Below the pieces are notes generated by a model. The model made no database searches, was not told where the DNA came from, and worked only from the letters and a program-made list of their open reading frames with translations. Positions 43,169-53,215 of a stretch of DNA of 64,000 bases are shown one piece after another. Made by a program: the position numbers and the translations under genes. Position 1 is the first letter of the stretch; the number at the start of each line of letters is the position of its first letter. The stretch comes from Psychrobacter sp. JCM 18903 (lineage in GTDB: Bacteria > Pseudomonadota > Gammaproteobacteria > Pseudomonadales > Moraxellaceae): positions 124,001-188,000 of the forward strand of contig NZ_BAWJ01000004.1 of NCBI RefSeq assembly GCF_000586475.1. Direction: 5' to 3'.

Positions 43169-44433
43169 TTAGTTCTGTGATTTACGTTTCATCTGCTCAA
43201 AGAATTCGTCATTGGTTTTCGCTTCTTTTAAGCGATCCAATAAGAATTCAGTCGCTTGTACGCCATCCATCGGCTGAAGCAGCTTACGTAAAATCCAAAC
43301 CTTGCGCAGTTTATCTTCATCAAGCAGACGCTCTTCACGGCGTGTACCAGATTTTTTGATATTAATCGCAGGGAAGACACGTTTTTCAGCCAGATCGCGC
43401 TCAAGCGTAATCTCTTGGTTACCAGTACCTTTGAATTCTTCAAAGATAACGCTGTCCATTTTACTACCCGTATCGATAAGGCACTGGCAATAATGGTCAA
43501 ACTACCACCTTCTTCAACATTACGAGCAGCACCGAAGAAGCGTTTTGGGCGCTCTAACGCATTGGCGTCTAGACCACCGGTTAACACTTTACCTGACGAC
43601 GGAATAACTGTGTTATAAGCACGTGCCAAACGAGTAATCGAATCCAGTAAAATAACCACGTCTTGTTTGTGCTCGACAAACGTTTGGCTTTTTCGATAAC
43701 CATTTCAGCGACTTGTACATGACGCTGTGGTGGCTCGTCAAAGGTAGAGGCAACCACTTCACCGCGTACCGTACGTACCATTTCGGTGACTTCTTCTGGA
43801 CGCTCATCAATCAATAGGACGATTAAGTAGCATTCAGGGTTATTACGAGTAATCGACTGAGCAATGGTTTGTAGCAGCATCGTTTTACCCGCTTTTGGCG
43901 GTGCGACGATGATAGAACGCTGACCTTTACCAATCGGCGCGATTAGTCGATGATACGACCCGTCAAATCTTCAGTGGTACCGTTACCAAGCTCGAGTTTC
44001 AAATGCTCAGTTGGGAATAGGGGTGTCAGGTTTTCAAAGATAAGCTTATGACGTGAGCGATCTGGGGTATCAAAGTTGATTTCGCCAACTTTTAATAACG
44101 CAAAATAACGTTCAGAATCTTTTGGTGGACGAATCGTACCAGCGATACTATCACCCGTCTTCAGACTAAAGCGGCGAATTTGGCTAGGGCTGACATAAAT
44201 GTCATCAGGACCGGCTAAGTATGAGCTTCTGATGAGCGTAAAAAGCCAAAACCATCCGGAAGAACCTCAAGTACGCCGTCACCATAAATGGCTTCACCGT
44301 TCCGCGCATGGGTTTTTAGGATAGCAAAGATAATGTCTTGCTTACGGCTACGCGCCATATTATCAAGACCCATTTCTTTGGCGATAGCCAATAGCTCAGC
44401 GATTGATTTTTTCTTTAATTCAGTAAGATTCAT
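43169..44433 (-). CDS. rho: Transcription termination factor Rho (four frameshifts)
   Basis: The hexameric RNA helicase that ends transcription, essential in most Gram-negatives. Restored length is 422 residues (E. coli 419). Pieces in order show the N-terminal bundle ([20 protein letters not shown]), the RNA-binding fold ([12 protein letters not shown]), Walker [59 protein letters not shown] and the C-terminal GTRREERLL. Single-base losses lie near 44223, 43945, 43676 and 43476. No single uninterrupted frame exceeds 219 codons of real sequence. Each neighbouring piece resumes exactly in register, so these look like errors, not decay. Confidence 0.93.
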
Positions 44434-44959
44434 AGATAGGTCATTAGCAATTGATCAGATGAGAGATGCCATTAGCAGCACAAGTCACGACAGTGATTAA
44501 AACAACGATAGTATGGTGATAGAGGGTGCGTGCACAGAGCTGGATTTATGTAGTTTGGATATTACGTGTCAGCTTATATACGAATTGCAATCGTTTATGC
44601 AAGGTAATAAGAAATAAGGATAAAGAAGTCTACATAAGAGTCTGCGTCAAAAACTCAATATCAGTAATTGTGTTTAGTCATTTCGTTCAGCAATGGTGTT
44701 TATAACGACGATTGTGTTTTTGTTGATAAACACGAGGAGAATAGCGATAAGACAGTTAGGAAAACCGTTAGTTTTCTGTTGTCAGCAGACTATACGGTCT
44801 TCACAATAGTATTGTCAATAAATTTTGCCAAAAAAGTCGTCTAATTGAGTTTTTTGCATAAAAAACAAGCAAAAAAGCCATTATCTACGTTAGATAATGG
44901 CTTTTTCGACGGTGTTGCTGTCTCTTTAGAATGCTTATGCAAAACGAGCAAGTCTCGAC
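44434..44959. other. Spacer between trxA and rho
   Basis: This stretch of about 525 bases contains the trxA terminator at 44871-44906. The remaining 430 bases are the probable rho leader; rho leaders are often long and autoregulated, but no specific signal is clear. No coding frame was found. Confidence 0.6.
44871..44906. terminator. Intrinsic terminator downstream of trxA
   Basis: AAAAAAGCCATTATCTA and TAGATAATGGCTTTTT pair over a long stem with a three-base loop. Runs flank both sides. It lies 54 bases beyond the trxA stop on the minus strand. Confidence 0.85.
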
Positions 44960-45286
44960 TTAGAGATGCTTGTCTAACACTTTTGCCAATTCAGCTTTTG
45001 GCTGTAGACCCATCACTGAGTCAACTTTTTCGCCATCTTTAAAGACAAATAGTGTTGGGATATTACGGATACCAAAACGGCTGGCCGCTTGTGGGTTGCT
45101 ATCCACATCAACTTTGACAATTTTAACTTTGCCTTGGTACTCAGTGGCTAGATCTTCTAAAATAGGGGCAATTGCTTTACAAGGACCACACCATGCTGCC
45201 CAGAAGTCTACCAATACTGGCATATCTGATTGCAATACGTCTTTGTCAAAGTCGGCATCGGTAGTATGTAAAATAAGGTCTGACAT
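44960..45286 (-). CDS. trxA: Thioredoxin 1
   Basis: Small redox protein, 108 residues, with the classic active site WAAWCGPCK (Cys33, Cys36). Conserved cis-Pro loop RNIPTLFVFKDG is present. An AGAGAGATAAATT ribosome site precedes the ATG. It lies upstream of rho on the same strand, a common arrangement in gammaproteobacteria. Intact. Confidence 0.97.
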   Translation of the reverse strand: MSDLILHTTDADFDKDVLQSDMPVLVDFWAAWCGPCKAIAPILEDLATEYQGKVKIVKVDVDSNPQAASRFGIRNIPTLFVFKDGEKVDSVMGLQPKAELAKVLDKHL

Positions 45287-45655
45287 AATTTATCTCTCTT
45301 GTTTTATTATTTCTATCGCCATCCATCAACTAATATATTTGTTGCATAATAGAATGATGAGTGACCAAAGAAGCGTTTAGAAGTGGTTAAAATGTGCCAT
45401 TATATTAACATGTTTGCTCGGGGTTAACAGATGCAGGCTGGTTAAATTGTTTAACAATTACGATTAGCACAATAAATCGACACATAACGACACAGGCATG
45501 GTTTTATCTGTCACTTGATAATACTGTCTGTGTCTTTTGCTCAAAAATAAGCGGTTTATCACACTATATCTATACTCTAATATCTACCACTTAAGACAGC
45601 TTTCATATGCAAGCTCATTAATCATTCAAGCCCATTTATATAAGTGCCTATTTTT
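45287..45655. other. Spacer between trxA and the RluA-type gene
   Basis: About 370 bases, divergent and AT-rich. Nothing with a ribosome site or recognisable structure is seen. Confidence 0.6.
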
Positions 45656-46369
45656 ATGCCTTTTACTGCTGAAGAAGTCAACGCCCTCAATGCTCAAGAA
45701 AACGCCTATCCGCTTGAGTTTTTTCAAGCATTTGCGCAACAGATTACTGTCTACGAAGATGATGATATTTGGGTGGTTGATAAGCCTGTAGGTCTGTTGA
45801 GTGTCAATGGCAAAACGCTCAAGGTCAGTTTGCTGGCAAGACTTGAGCGTGCCAATCCCGCAGTCAAGCTGATTCATCGTCTGGATATGGATACCTCAGG
45901 GCTGCTCATTTTTGCCAAGAATGCTGCCGCGCAAACCCATATTAGTAAGCAATTCATTGAACGTTTGCCACAAAAAAAATATCAGGCACGCGTCTTTGGA
46001 GAGTGGGAGCGTGTCGGCGCAACGGGTGAAATATCCGTACCAGTGCGCTATGAGCCAGAGACGAAACCGCGCCATATCGTCGATCCTAGCTGGTCAAAGC
46101 ATGCCTTAACTTTATATGAAGTCATCAGCCATGAGCAATGCAACGGTCAGACAGTCACGCGCGTAATGCTAAAGCCGGTCACCGGTCGTAGTCATCAGCT
46201 GCGCGTCCATATGGTGCATGTTGGTCATGTGATGATTGGCGATCCCATTTATGCAGAAGGTACAGCTTTAGCGATTGCGCCAAGGCTTAATCTCCATGCT
46301 CAGCAATTGCGTCTCAAGCATCCTACGCTTGGGGCGTGGATGGATTGGGAAAGCCCAAGCCCTTTTTAA
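45656..46369 (+). CDS. RluA-family pseudouridine synthase
   Basis: Isomerises uridine to pseudouridine in rRNA or tRNA. The product is 237 residues from the ATG at 45656; an in-frame GTG at 45644 adds four residues. The catalytic motif HRLDMDTSG (Asp77) and the segment YEDDDIWVVDKPVGLLSV identify the RluA family, and VTGRSHQLRVHMVHVGHVMIGD ends the core. No S4 domain is present, as in RluA itself, so RluA (23S U746, tRNA U32) is the best but unproven assignment. Intact. Confidence 0.88.
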   Translation: MPFTAEEVNALNAQENAYPLEFFQAFAQQITVYEDDDIWVVDKPVGLLSVNGKTLKVSLLARLERANPAVKLIHRLDMDTSGLLIFAKNAAAQTHISKQFIERLPQKKYQARVFGEWERVGATGEISVPVRYEPETKPRHIVDPSWSKHALTLYEVISHEQCNGQTVTRVMLKPVTGRSHQLRVHMVHVGHVMIGDPIYAEGTALAIAPRLNLHAQQLRLKHPTLGAWMDWESPSPF

Positions 46370-46422
46370 ATGGATTTATGTAAAATTTTTTAAACCCATC
46401 ATGCAAAAACAAGGAACGTATT

Positions 46423-48047
46423 ATGCTTGATATGACGGCAGCCAAACAGGCAGTTAAGAAACGCTTCAAAGCTAAAAAGGCGCGCTTAGACACACCAGTG
46501 GATTATGAAGTACTGATTATCGGTGCAGGAATTGCTGGTATTGGTATGGCGTGCCGATTGCAGCAGCAAAAACACAAAGGACTGTTTGGTTATAAAAATC
46601 CAAGTAAGCAGAAACGCAAATCATCAAAGCAACAGCAGAAAAGTGCACAGCGGTTTTTGGTGTTAGAAAAACGAGCAGATTTGGGTGGTACATGGGATTT
46701 ATTCACCTATCCTGGCATCCGCTCTGACTCTGATGCCTTGACGTTTGGCTACAGTTTCAGACCATGGCTAAATCACAGGATTTTGGCAAAAGGCGGTGAT
46801 ATTAAAGCTATATTGCTGATACGGCGCGTGAGTGTGGTATCAGCGAACATATTCGCTATCAACACGAGGTAAAGCAGCTATCGTGGTCAAGTAGCCATCA
46901 ACAATGGACGGCGATGGTAAAAAATCATGCTAGCGGTGAGGTGTTTAAGATAACGGCAAAGTTCGTCGTTGGCGCCACGGGTTACTATGATTATGAACAA
47001 GGTTATCGTCCCTCTTTTAATAAAGAAGCAGATTTTCAAGGTGAAATCATTCATCCGCAGCATTGGCAAAATGTGGATTATGACGATAAGAAGGTAGTCA
47101 TTATCGGTAGCGGTGCCACAGCGATGACATTGCTGCCAGCTTTGGTGGATGAAAAAGGTGGACAATGCGCGCGTCACGTCACTATGCTACAGCGTTCTCC
47201 CACGTATGTGGCAAGTGTACCGGGCGATGATTATACGCTTGATTGGCTAGCAGGCAAATTTTCACCGTTGTCAAAAGAGCAGGCTTATACGCTGCTGCGT
47301 ACTCGTAATGTATTGATTCAACAAGGTACTTATCGAGCGGCTATATTGGCACCCAAGCTTATGAAAGCGTTATTAAAACGCGGTGTCAAAACAGAGCTAA
47401 ATGGTAGCGGTATCGATGTGGCGCATTTTGTACCGGACTATAATCCTTGGGATCAGCGGATATGTGCGGTGCCAGACAGTGATTTATTCAAAGCATTGCA
47501 TGGCAAACGCGCCAGCGTCGTCACCGATCAAATCAGTCATTTTACCAAGACAGGCATTATGCTTGATTCTGGCAAGCATCTCGATGCTGATATCATCGTC
47601 ACAGCGACAGGACTAAAGCTACAAATGCTCGGTGGTGCCAAAGTATATATTGATGGGCAGGCGATAGATATTGGTTCGCGCATGACTTATAAAGCGGTTA
47701 TGATTGAAGATATACCAAATATGGTGGCACTATTTGGCTATACCAATGCCTCATGGACGCTAAAAATCGATTTGGCGTGTCAGTATGTAATGCGGCTGCT
47801 GGGTTATATGCATCAGCATCGCTATCAAGTGGTATTGCCACAAGCGCAGACTAAAGATGCTAAAGCGCTTACGCAGACAGATACGGTGATGGGCGCGCTG
47901 TCCTCAGGATATGTCAAGCGCGCTCAACACGAGCTACCCAAGCAAGGCGATATATATCCTTGGCGGGTGACAAATAATTACCTAAGCGACCGCATCATGC
48001 TCAAACATCGAAAAATAAAAGATGATTGGTTACGCTTTAGTCGTTAA
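46423..48047 (+). CDS. Baeyer-Villiger-like flavin monooxygenase (frameshifted)
   Basis: An FAD- and NADPH-dependent oxygenase of 541 residues when restored. The FAD turn IIGAGIAGIG is at about 32-41 and GGTWDLFTYPGIRSD at 88-102. The BVMO fingerprint FQGEIIHPQHW and the second Rossmann VIIGSGATAMT follow. Substrate unknown. Two oddities: a basic N-terminus (KKRFKAKKAR), and an insert of about 20 Lys/Gln-rich residues (GLFGYKNPSKQKRKSSKQQQ near 53-72) between the first FAD strands. One T is missing near 46809 (GCTATAT for GCTTATAT). It splits the gene into 46423-46872 and 46914-48047. AAGGAACGT precedes the start. Confidence 0.86.
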
Positions 48048-48081
48048 AGTCGCTTGGTTACAGTCGTTTGCTAAATGTTTT

Positions 48082-49022
48082 TTAATGGCTATTAATAAAA
48101 TCAGTAACTTGTTTGCTTAAGATCTGCCACAAAGTTTCTTGTGCACTTTTGCTGCTCCACGCATTATGCGGGCTAAATATAACGCGGGGATGCTTGGCAA
48201 TGGTTAATAAAGGGTCGTCAGCAGTGATGGGCTCTTGCTCAAACACATCGCTGGCGTAGCCGATGATTTGCTCATTGTTAATGGCATCAGTCAGCGCTTG
48301 GCTATCGACAATACCGCCACGAGCGACATTGACGATGAGCGGCTGTTTGACCATTTTTGCTAAAGTATCTGCATTAATCAGGTGCTGAGTTTTCTCGTTT
48401 AATGGGCAATGCAGCTCAGTACATCAGACTGTGCCAGTACGTCGTCAAACGCGGTATAGTCATCATTGCGCGGTGCGCGTCCTTGCTGCTCCGCCCACAA
48501 TACTGTCATTCCAAAGGCACGAGCAACGTCGGTCACGCGTTTGCCAATAGTGCCAACGCCAATAATACCTAGTGTTTTATTTTCCAAATCTATTAGCGGA
48601 ATATCCAGTAGGCAAAAATTACCGTTTGCCTGCCATGTGCCATCAGCGACTTTTTGATGATAATAAATACCCGCGCGCATGGCGTTGAGCATGAGCATAA
48701 AGGTATGTTCGGGAACACTTTTGACTGCATAACCTGCGACATTATAAAGCGCCACATGGTGCTCAACACAAGCGTCTTGATCGACGTTGTTCATACCAGT
48801 AGCGGTCAGTTGAATGAGCTTGAGCTTGGGCAATTTGCTTATCACTTCAGCGCTGATTTGCACTTTATTGGTGATAATGATGTCAGCGTCTTTGCAGCGC
48901 TCTACGATAACAGCAGCATCTTTTGGGGTGTCATCATAAGTGAGGTAATCGCTGATGCCGTCTGGGGCTGGCAAGTCGATGCCATCAGAAAAGGTGCCTT
49001 TATCTAAAAAAACCGCGCGCAT
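48082..49022 (-). CDS. D-2-hydroxyacid dehydrogenase (frameshifted)
   Basis: NAD-dependent reductase of 2-keto acids, 313 residues restored. Rossmann motif IIGVGTIGKRV, catalytic Arg context VNVARGGIVD, Glu context DVFEQEPITADDPLL, and His in SPHNAW are all seen. It is related to hydroxypyruvate/glycerate dehydrogenases; the substrate is not predictable. One base is missing near 48414 (GCAGCTC for GCAGGCTC on the plus strand), giving fragments 48399-49022 and 48082-48354. It converges on the monooxygenase gene, 34 bases apart, with no terminator between. Confidence 0.87.
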
Positions 49023-49141
49023 GGTTATTCCTTATCTCATTATTATCGTAAATGGGGCTTTAGCTGCTATTGGCTTAATGTAGCACGTTGGTGATTTTAG
49101 TCAAAAAGGTCGTCAAAAAATCCATCAAAAAAGTACAAAGC

Positions 49142-49178
49142 AAAAAACCTCTACTTCAATATTGAAATAGAGGTTTTG
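49142..49178 (-). terminator. Intrinsic terminator after the two-receiver regulator
   Basis: AAAAACCTCTACTTCAA and TTGAAATAGAGGTTTT pair over about 16 bases around TAT. It lies 45 bases beyond the regulator stop on the minus strand. Confidence 0.75.
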
Positions 49179-49222
49179 TTGATTGAGACGGTAGTCTTTT
49201 GTGCTTATTTGGTTTTATGGAC

Positions 49223-50179
49223 TTATAAAGAAAAGCGTTTACGCAATTTGCCAATAAGGCTACGTACGCGACTGCTCAAATCAATACGCACATCGTTTTC
49301 AGGGTCATGCTCGACTTCATAGCGTTTGACCAAGTCAGGGCTAGCTTTTAGCTTCGCATGATGCTGAAATGCACGGTTGACGCTAATCTCAAGCAGGCTG
49401 GCGCGCATCGGTTTCGGCAAGCAGCGATAGACCTGACCTTTATTAATCAAATCAATCAGCAAGCCAGCGTCTTGAAATTCAGTCTGTACCAAAACCACCA
49501 AATGCGGCGCATCTTGCTTTAAGGTAAAGATAATCGGCGCGATATTCTCACCGCTGACATTGATATCGGTGATACAAACACCGATATCTTCATTCGCCAA
49601 ATAATCGTACGCTTCTTCTAAACTCTCAGCGTGCAGTACTTTATAACTGTGAGAAAATTGCTTACGTATTTGCTCAATCAACTCATTGGTTTCATCGATC
49701 ACCAGCAGCGTTTGCTTATTACCTGAACTGTCGAATTGGTCGGCATCTTCGTCTGGATTATAGGTCAAGGCGATTTCGGTTGCACGTCCGACCACGGTGA
49801 TCAGCTCTTCAGATTTACAAGGCTTAGTCAAATAACGATAAATCTCACCATCGTTAATAGAGCCAATAATCGCGTTTAAATCGGCATAGCCCGTCAATAA
49901 AATACGCATGGTGGACGGTGAGACATCTTTTACTTCGCGTAAGATATCCACACCGACTCGCTCAGGCATCCGCTGGTCACTGACCGCCACGTGTACATGG
50001 TTGTTCTTGATATAGTCAATATACTCAGTCGGGTCGGTGGTGATAAAGACGTCATGGGTCTTACGAAACAGCAGTTTCATAGACCGTAAAATGCGTTGTT
50101 CATCGTCGATAAATGCCAACTTCGGCTTTGACTCAGCGCTGGTTTCAACTGTGGTTAAGTCATTTTCTAATTCATTCAT
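49223..50179 (-). CDS. Response regulator with two receiver domains and no output domain
   Basis: A 318-residue protein. The first receiver (about residues 19-135) is complete: acidic pair D25/D26, phosphoacceptor D68 in VSDQRMPERVG, T96, K119 in LTKPCK. The DQRMP and LLTGYADLNAI wording is that of receivers usually fused to HD-GYP or GGDEF domains. The second receiver (about 155-270) has D162, D205 in TDINVSG and K256 but looks diverged (QTEF where the first receiver has LTGY). The last 45 residues are charged (SLIGKLRKRF). AAGGATATCATC precedes the start. It is the second gene after a sensor kinase, 79 bases away, on the same strand. Confidence 0.85.
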   Translation of the reverse strand: MNELENDLTTVETSAESKPKLAFIDDEQRILRSMKLLFRKTHDVFITTDPTEYIDYIKNNHVHVAVSDQRMPERVGVDILREVKDVSPSTMRILLTGYADLNAIIGSINDGEIYRYLTKPCKSEELITVVGRATEIALTYNPDEDADQFDSSGNKQTLLVIDETNELIEQIRKQFSHSYKVLHAESLEEAYDYLANEDIGVCITDINVSGENIAPIIFTLKQDAPHLVVLVQTEFQDAGLLIDLINKGQVYRCLPKPMRASLLEISVNRAFQHHAKLKASPDLVKRYEVEHDPENDVRIDLSSRVRSLIGKLRKRFSL

Positions 50180-50258
50180 GATGATATCCTTATGATGATG
50201 AATAATAGTCGTTAAATATCTAAATATGTTCTACGTAACAGGGCAGCTGATCCAGCGC

Positions 50259-52569
50259 TTACGCAACTAGGTTTTGCTCTGTTAAGTTATTATTAATCGG
50301 TAGTATTAACGTAAATGTGGTGCCAACGCCTTCGGTCGATACGACTTTGATATCGCCATTATGTTGCTCCATAATTTGCTGGCTGATTGCCATACCCAGA
50401 CCTGTGCCTTCGCCTGCGCCTTTGGTCGTAAAGAACGGCTCAAAGATTTGATTGAGAATTTCTGGACTCATACCTTTACCGTTGTCGATCACATCAATAT
50501 AAACATTGTGATCATCGGCACGGGTGCGCACTTCGATTTTGCCATCAGGTTTTTCTCCCATGGCTTGCGCGGCATTGTTCAGTAGATTGACCAAGACTTG
50601 GTTAATTTGCGACGGTGAGCATTTCACTTCAGGCGTGGGCGCAAAATCAGTCACAATCTCTTGATGTCTAATGGAGTTGCCAGCGATTTTAAGCGAGGCT
50701 TCGATACATTCGCGCACATCGATGGTTTTCACTTTTGACTCATCAAGACGGGCAAAGTTACGTAGATTTAGTACCATTTCAGTGATTTGCTCGACGCCAA
50801 ATAACGAATCTTTAATCAGCTCTTTTAATTCAGCTGATAGGTCATCTTCTTGGATTTCATCAGAAGCACGGATAATATCCGCCAATAGCTTGTCAATTTT
50901 TCCATCAGCCGCCGCGTCAGTTTTAACGCTTTTTAATCCTTGTACCAATTCAATCAGCTCTTCGTATTGCTCCGTCAACTGGCCAATAATTTCAAGATTA
51001 TTTTGCACGTATGATAAAGGTGTGTTCACTTCATGAGCAACGCCTGCCACCATTTGTCCCAACGTTGCCATTTTTTCTGAACGAATCAATTGCAACTGCG
51101 AGTTTTTCAGCTCTTTTAGCGTTTCTTGCAGCTCAGCAGTACGTTCTTCGACTTTAATCTCTAGCTGTTGGTTAATGTTGGCAAGCTTACCTTCGTTAGA
51201 CTGGATTCGGTCTAGTAGGTCATTAATAGAGCCATTCACCAGTCCAATCTCGTTGCGACCTTCTGCGAATTTAACCTCGCTCAGCTTATTGTACTGCTTA
51301 TTATTAATTAAGTTTTCCGCTTCAGAGATTTTATCAGTGGTTTCTTTCAAGGGTTTGAATGCTAAGAAAGTCAGCATGAAGTAAATGACGCCAGCCGTAA
51401 TCAATAGTGCTAATGCAATCCAGTTAACCAAGTTTTCACTGAGATTATCGGCAATGGCGTTAATTTCAGCATCAGGTTGGACAACGATCAGCTTCCAATA
51501 AGTCTCAGGAATCTCAAAGACATAGGCTTGACTGCCGTTATAGTAACTGTCTTTTGCCAGCTCGAAGCTCTGTAATAAGCGGCTGTCCATGGCGTTTTGC
51601 TTGTTTTCACCATTATTTAGGTAAGCAGCGTAGTTAACAAGATAATAACCTTTTGCCGTACCAGTCTCAGCTTTATCAAGCGTGGTCAGTACCTGCTGAA
51701 CTTGTGGTGAAACGCTGGCGGCGACTTGTTCGATGATCTCATTACGTTGGACATCTAAGAAATCAAGCACGGGTTGCCAAGCAGGGTCTGAGTTGATGAC
51801 TTGTTTGATATCAAGCGGCGTACCCGTTTTCTCATCAATATAGCTTAAGCGTTCAGGGTTAGAGGAGGCGATCACCTTGTCACTATTATCCAAGAGTAGA
51901 ATGTAGCCTGAGCCTGAGCTTTCGCTTAACTTGACGATGTTTTCTTGTAGCTGATTCAGCGTAAAGTTAACCGTGCTGGCACCCCAAAACTGATTGTCAC
52001 GCTCGATTGCCACACCGCAGCTCATCGCAAGCTCGCCTTTGGTTTGGCTGGCGCGCACATGGTTCCAAATACAGCTCTTAGGTTTGAGCAGTTTTAAGAC
52101 GCTAAACCAATCTTCTTGATAATAAGGATTGGTAGGATTTGGATCGCTCAACACCGCTTGATAATCACCGTTTTGGCGAACCATCAAAAATGGATGGGTC
52201 GCGGTATTTGCCCCAAGTGCGCCTTTTTCAGGCCAAATACCACCACTACCTAATAGGCTATAATCACGCTTATCAAAGGCATTGGCAGTACTGGTTTGTA
52301 AAATTGCTTCTTCTGTGGGCAAGGTTTGCGCGCTTTGCTGTAGTAGCAAGGCACTACGCATCACCCGATTGATATCGGCTGAAATACTATTTACCGCGGT
52401 ATTGCCACGTTCAGCTACCAATTTTGCAGATTCAAGGCGGATTTCTCATAGCCTCTTTATCAACAACATAAACGACGACCGCCAGTACGACCGCAAAAGC
52501 AATAAATAAAATAGTGGTTACTTGGGTACTGACTTGATTAAAAAAGCCAACTTTTTTGGAGGCACTCAT
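50259..52569 (-). CDS. Sensor histidine kinase with large periplasmic domain (frameshifted near 5' end)
   Basis: About 769 residues. N-terminal membrane helix (about 14-34), a periplasmic ligand domain of some 320 residues (dCache-like in length and layout, not proven), a second membrane helix (WIALALLITAGVIYFMLTFLAF), a HAMP-like linker and coiled coil, then H-box GVAHEVNTPLSYVQNN (His near 512), N-box LVNLLNNAAQAMG and G-boxes DNGKGM and GEGTGLGMAIS. The frame from 52569 runs out at 52432. The longer frame begins near 52440, and one extra A (or two lost bases) near 52442 joins them. It is the only break in the window that is not explained by one lost base. Confidence 0.85.
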
Positions 52570-53215
52570 GATGGTGATAGTCCTTGGATAATAGTGACCA
52601 CGAAGAAGAGTGCCAATGCTAGGTATTGGTGGCAATCAATTAGGTGGTAATGCGTAATCTTAATTAAAATGGTCTGTACATAATGGCAAAAAAATAAAAG
52701 TACTACTTTAATCTTATAACTTAACTATTGATGGTTTTATAACTTAAAGGACTATAAAAGGCCATACTGTGCCCATAAATCCTTAAGGATAATTAATCAT
52801 GAATACTAGGCGGCAAAAGAGTATGTGTAGACGTGCGTTTGAATAATTCAGGTAAGAAAGAAGAAATGTTCTATTGCATTTCTTAACAATACAGAATCAA
52901 TTTTATAATGACAATATTTTTTCTTTACTTGCGAGTCGTTATCTTATTGTTTTATATGACCAACTTATGCTTGGCGTTGATATAATCTTGCAATAATCTA
53001 CTCTTGAAAAGTCAACTTAGCGCACTCATCTAGCTGCTAACGTTATATAATGGTCGGCTTTATCTTGCGACCTAGCTAATGAGCTGACGCTACCGGTATG
53101 GCCGGTGACCTCTCAGACTATTAAGTAATGACATCGCGCTCGTGATTCACGCTAGCAAATCTCATTATGAGCTATCTATTTTTTCCTATTATCTGAGTAC
53201 AAAAGACATCGCCCT
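52570..53215. other. Spacer between the sensor kinase and rapA
   Basis: About 645 divergent bases with no gene. A small hairpin (TACCGG...CCGGTG near 53091-53107) stands out, without a T run. No large repeat or RNA gene could be identified. An ATG at 52800 starts a 15-codon frame that I consider meaningless. Confidence 0.6.

Noticed and set aside
52800..52850. Tiny 15-codon frame MNTRRQKSMCRRAFE
   Set aside because: Too short, no family and only a weak upstream site.
53088..53112. CCGG hairpin in the rapA upstream gap as a terminator
   Set aside because: No T run follows on either strand and no gene ends there.
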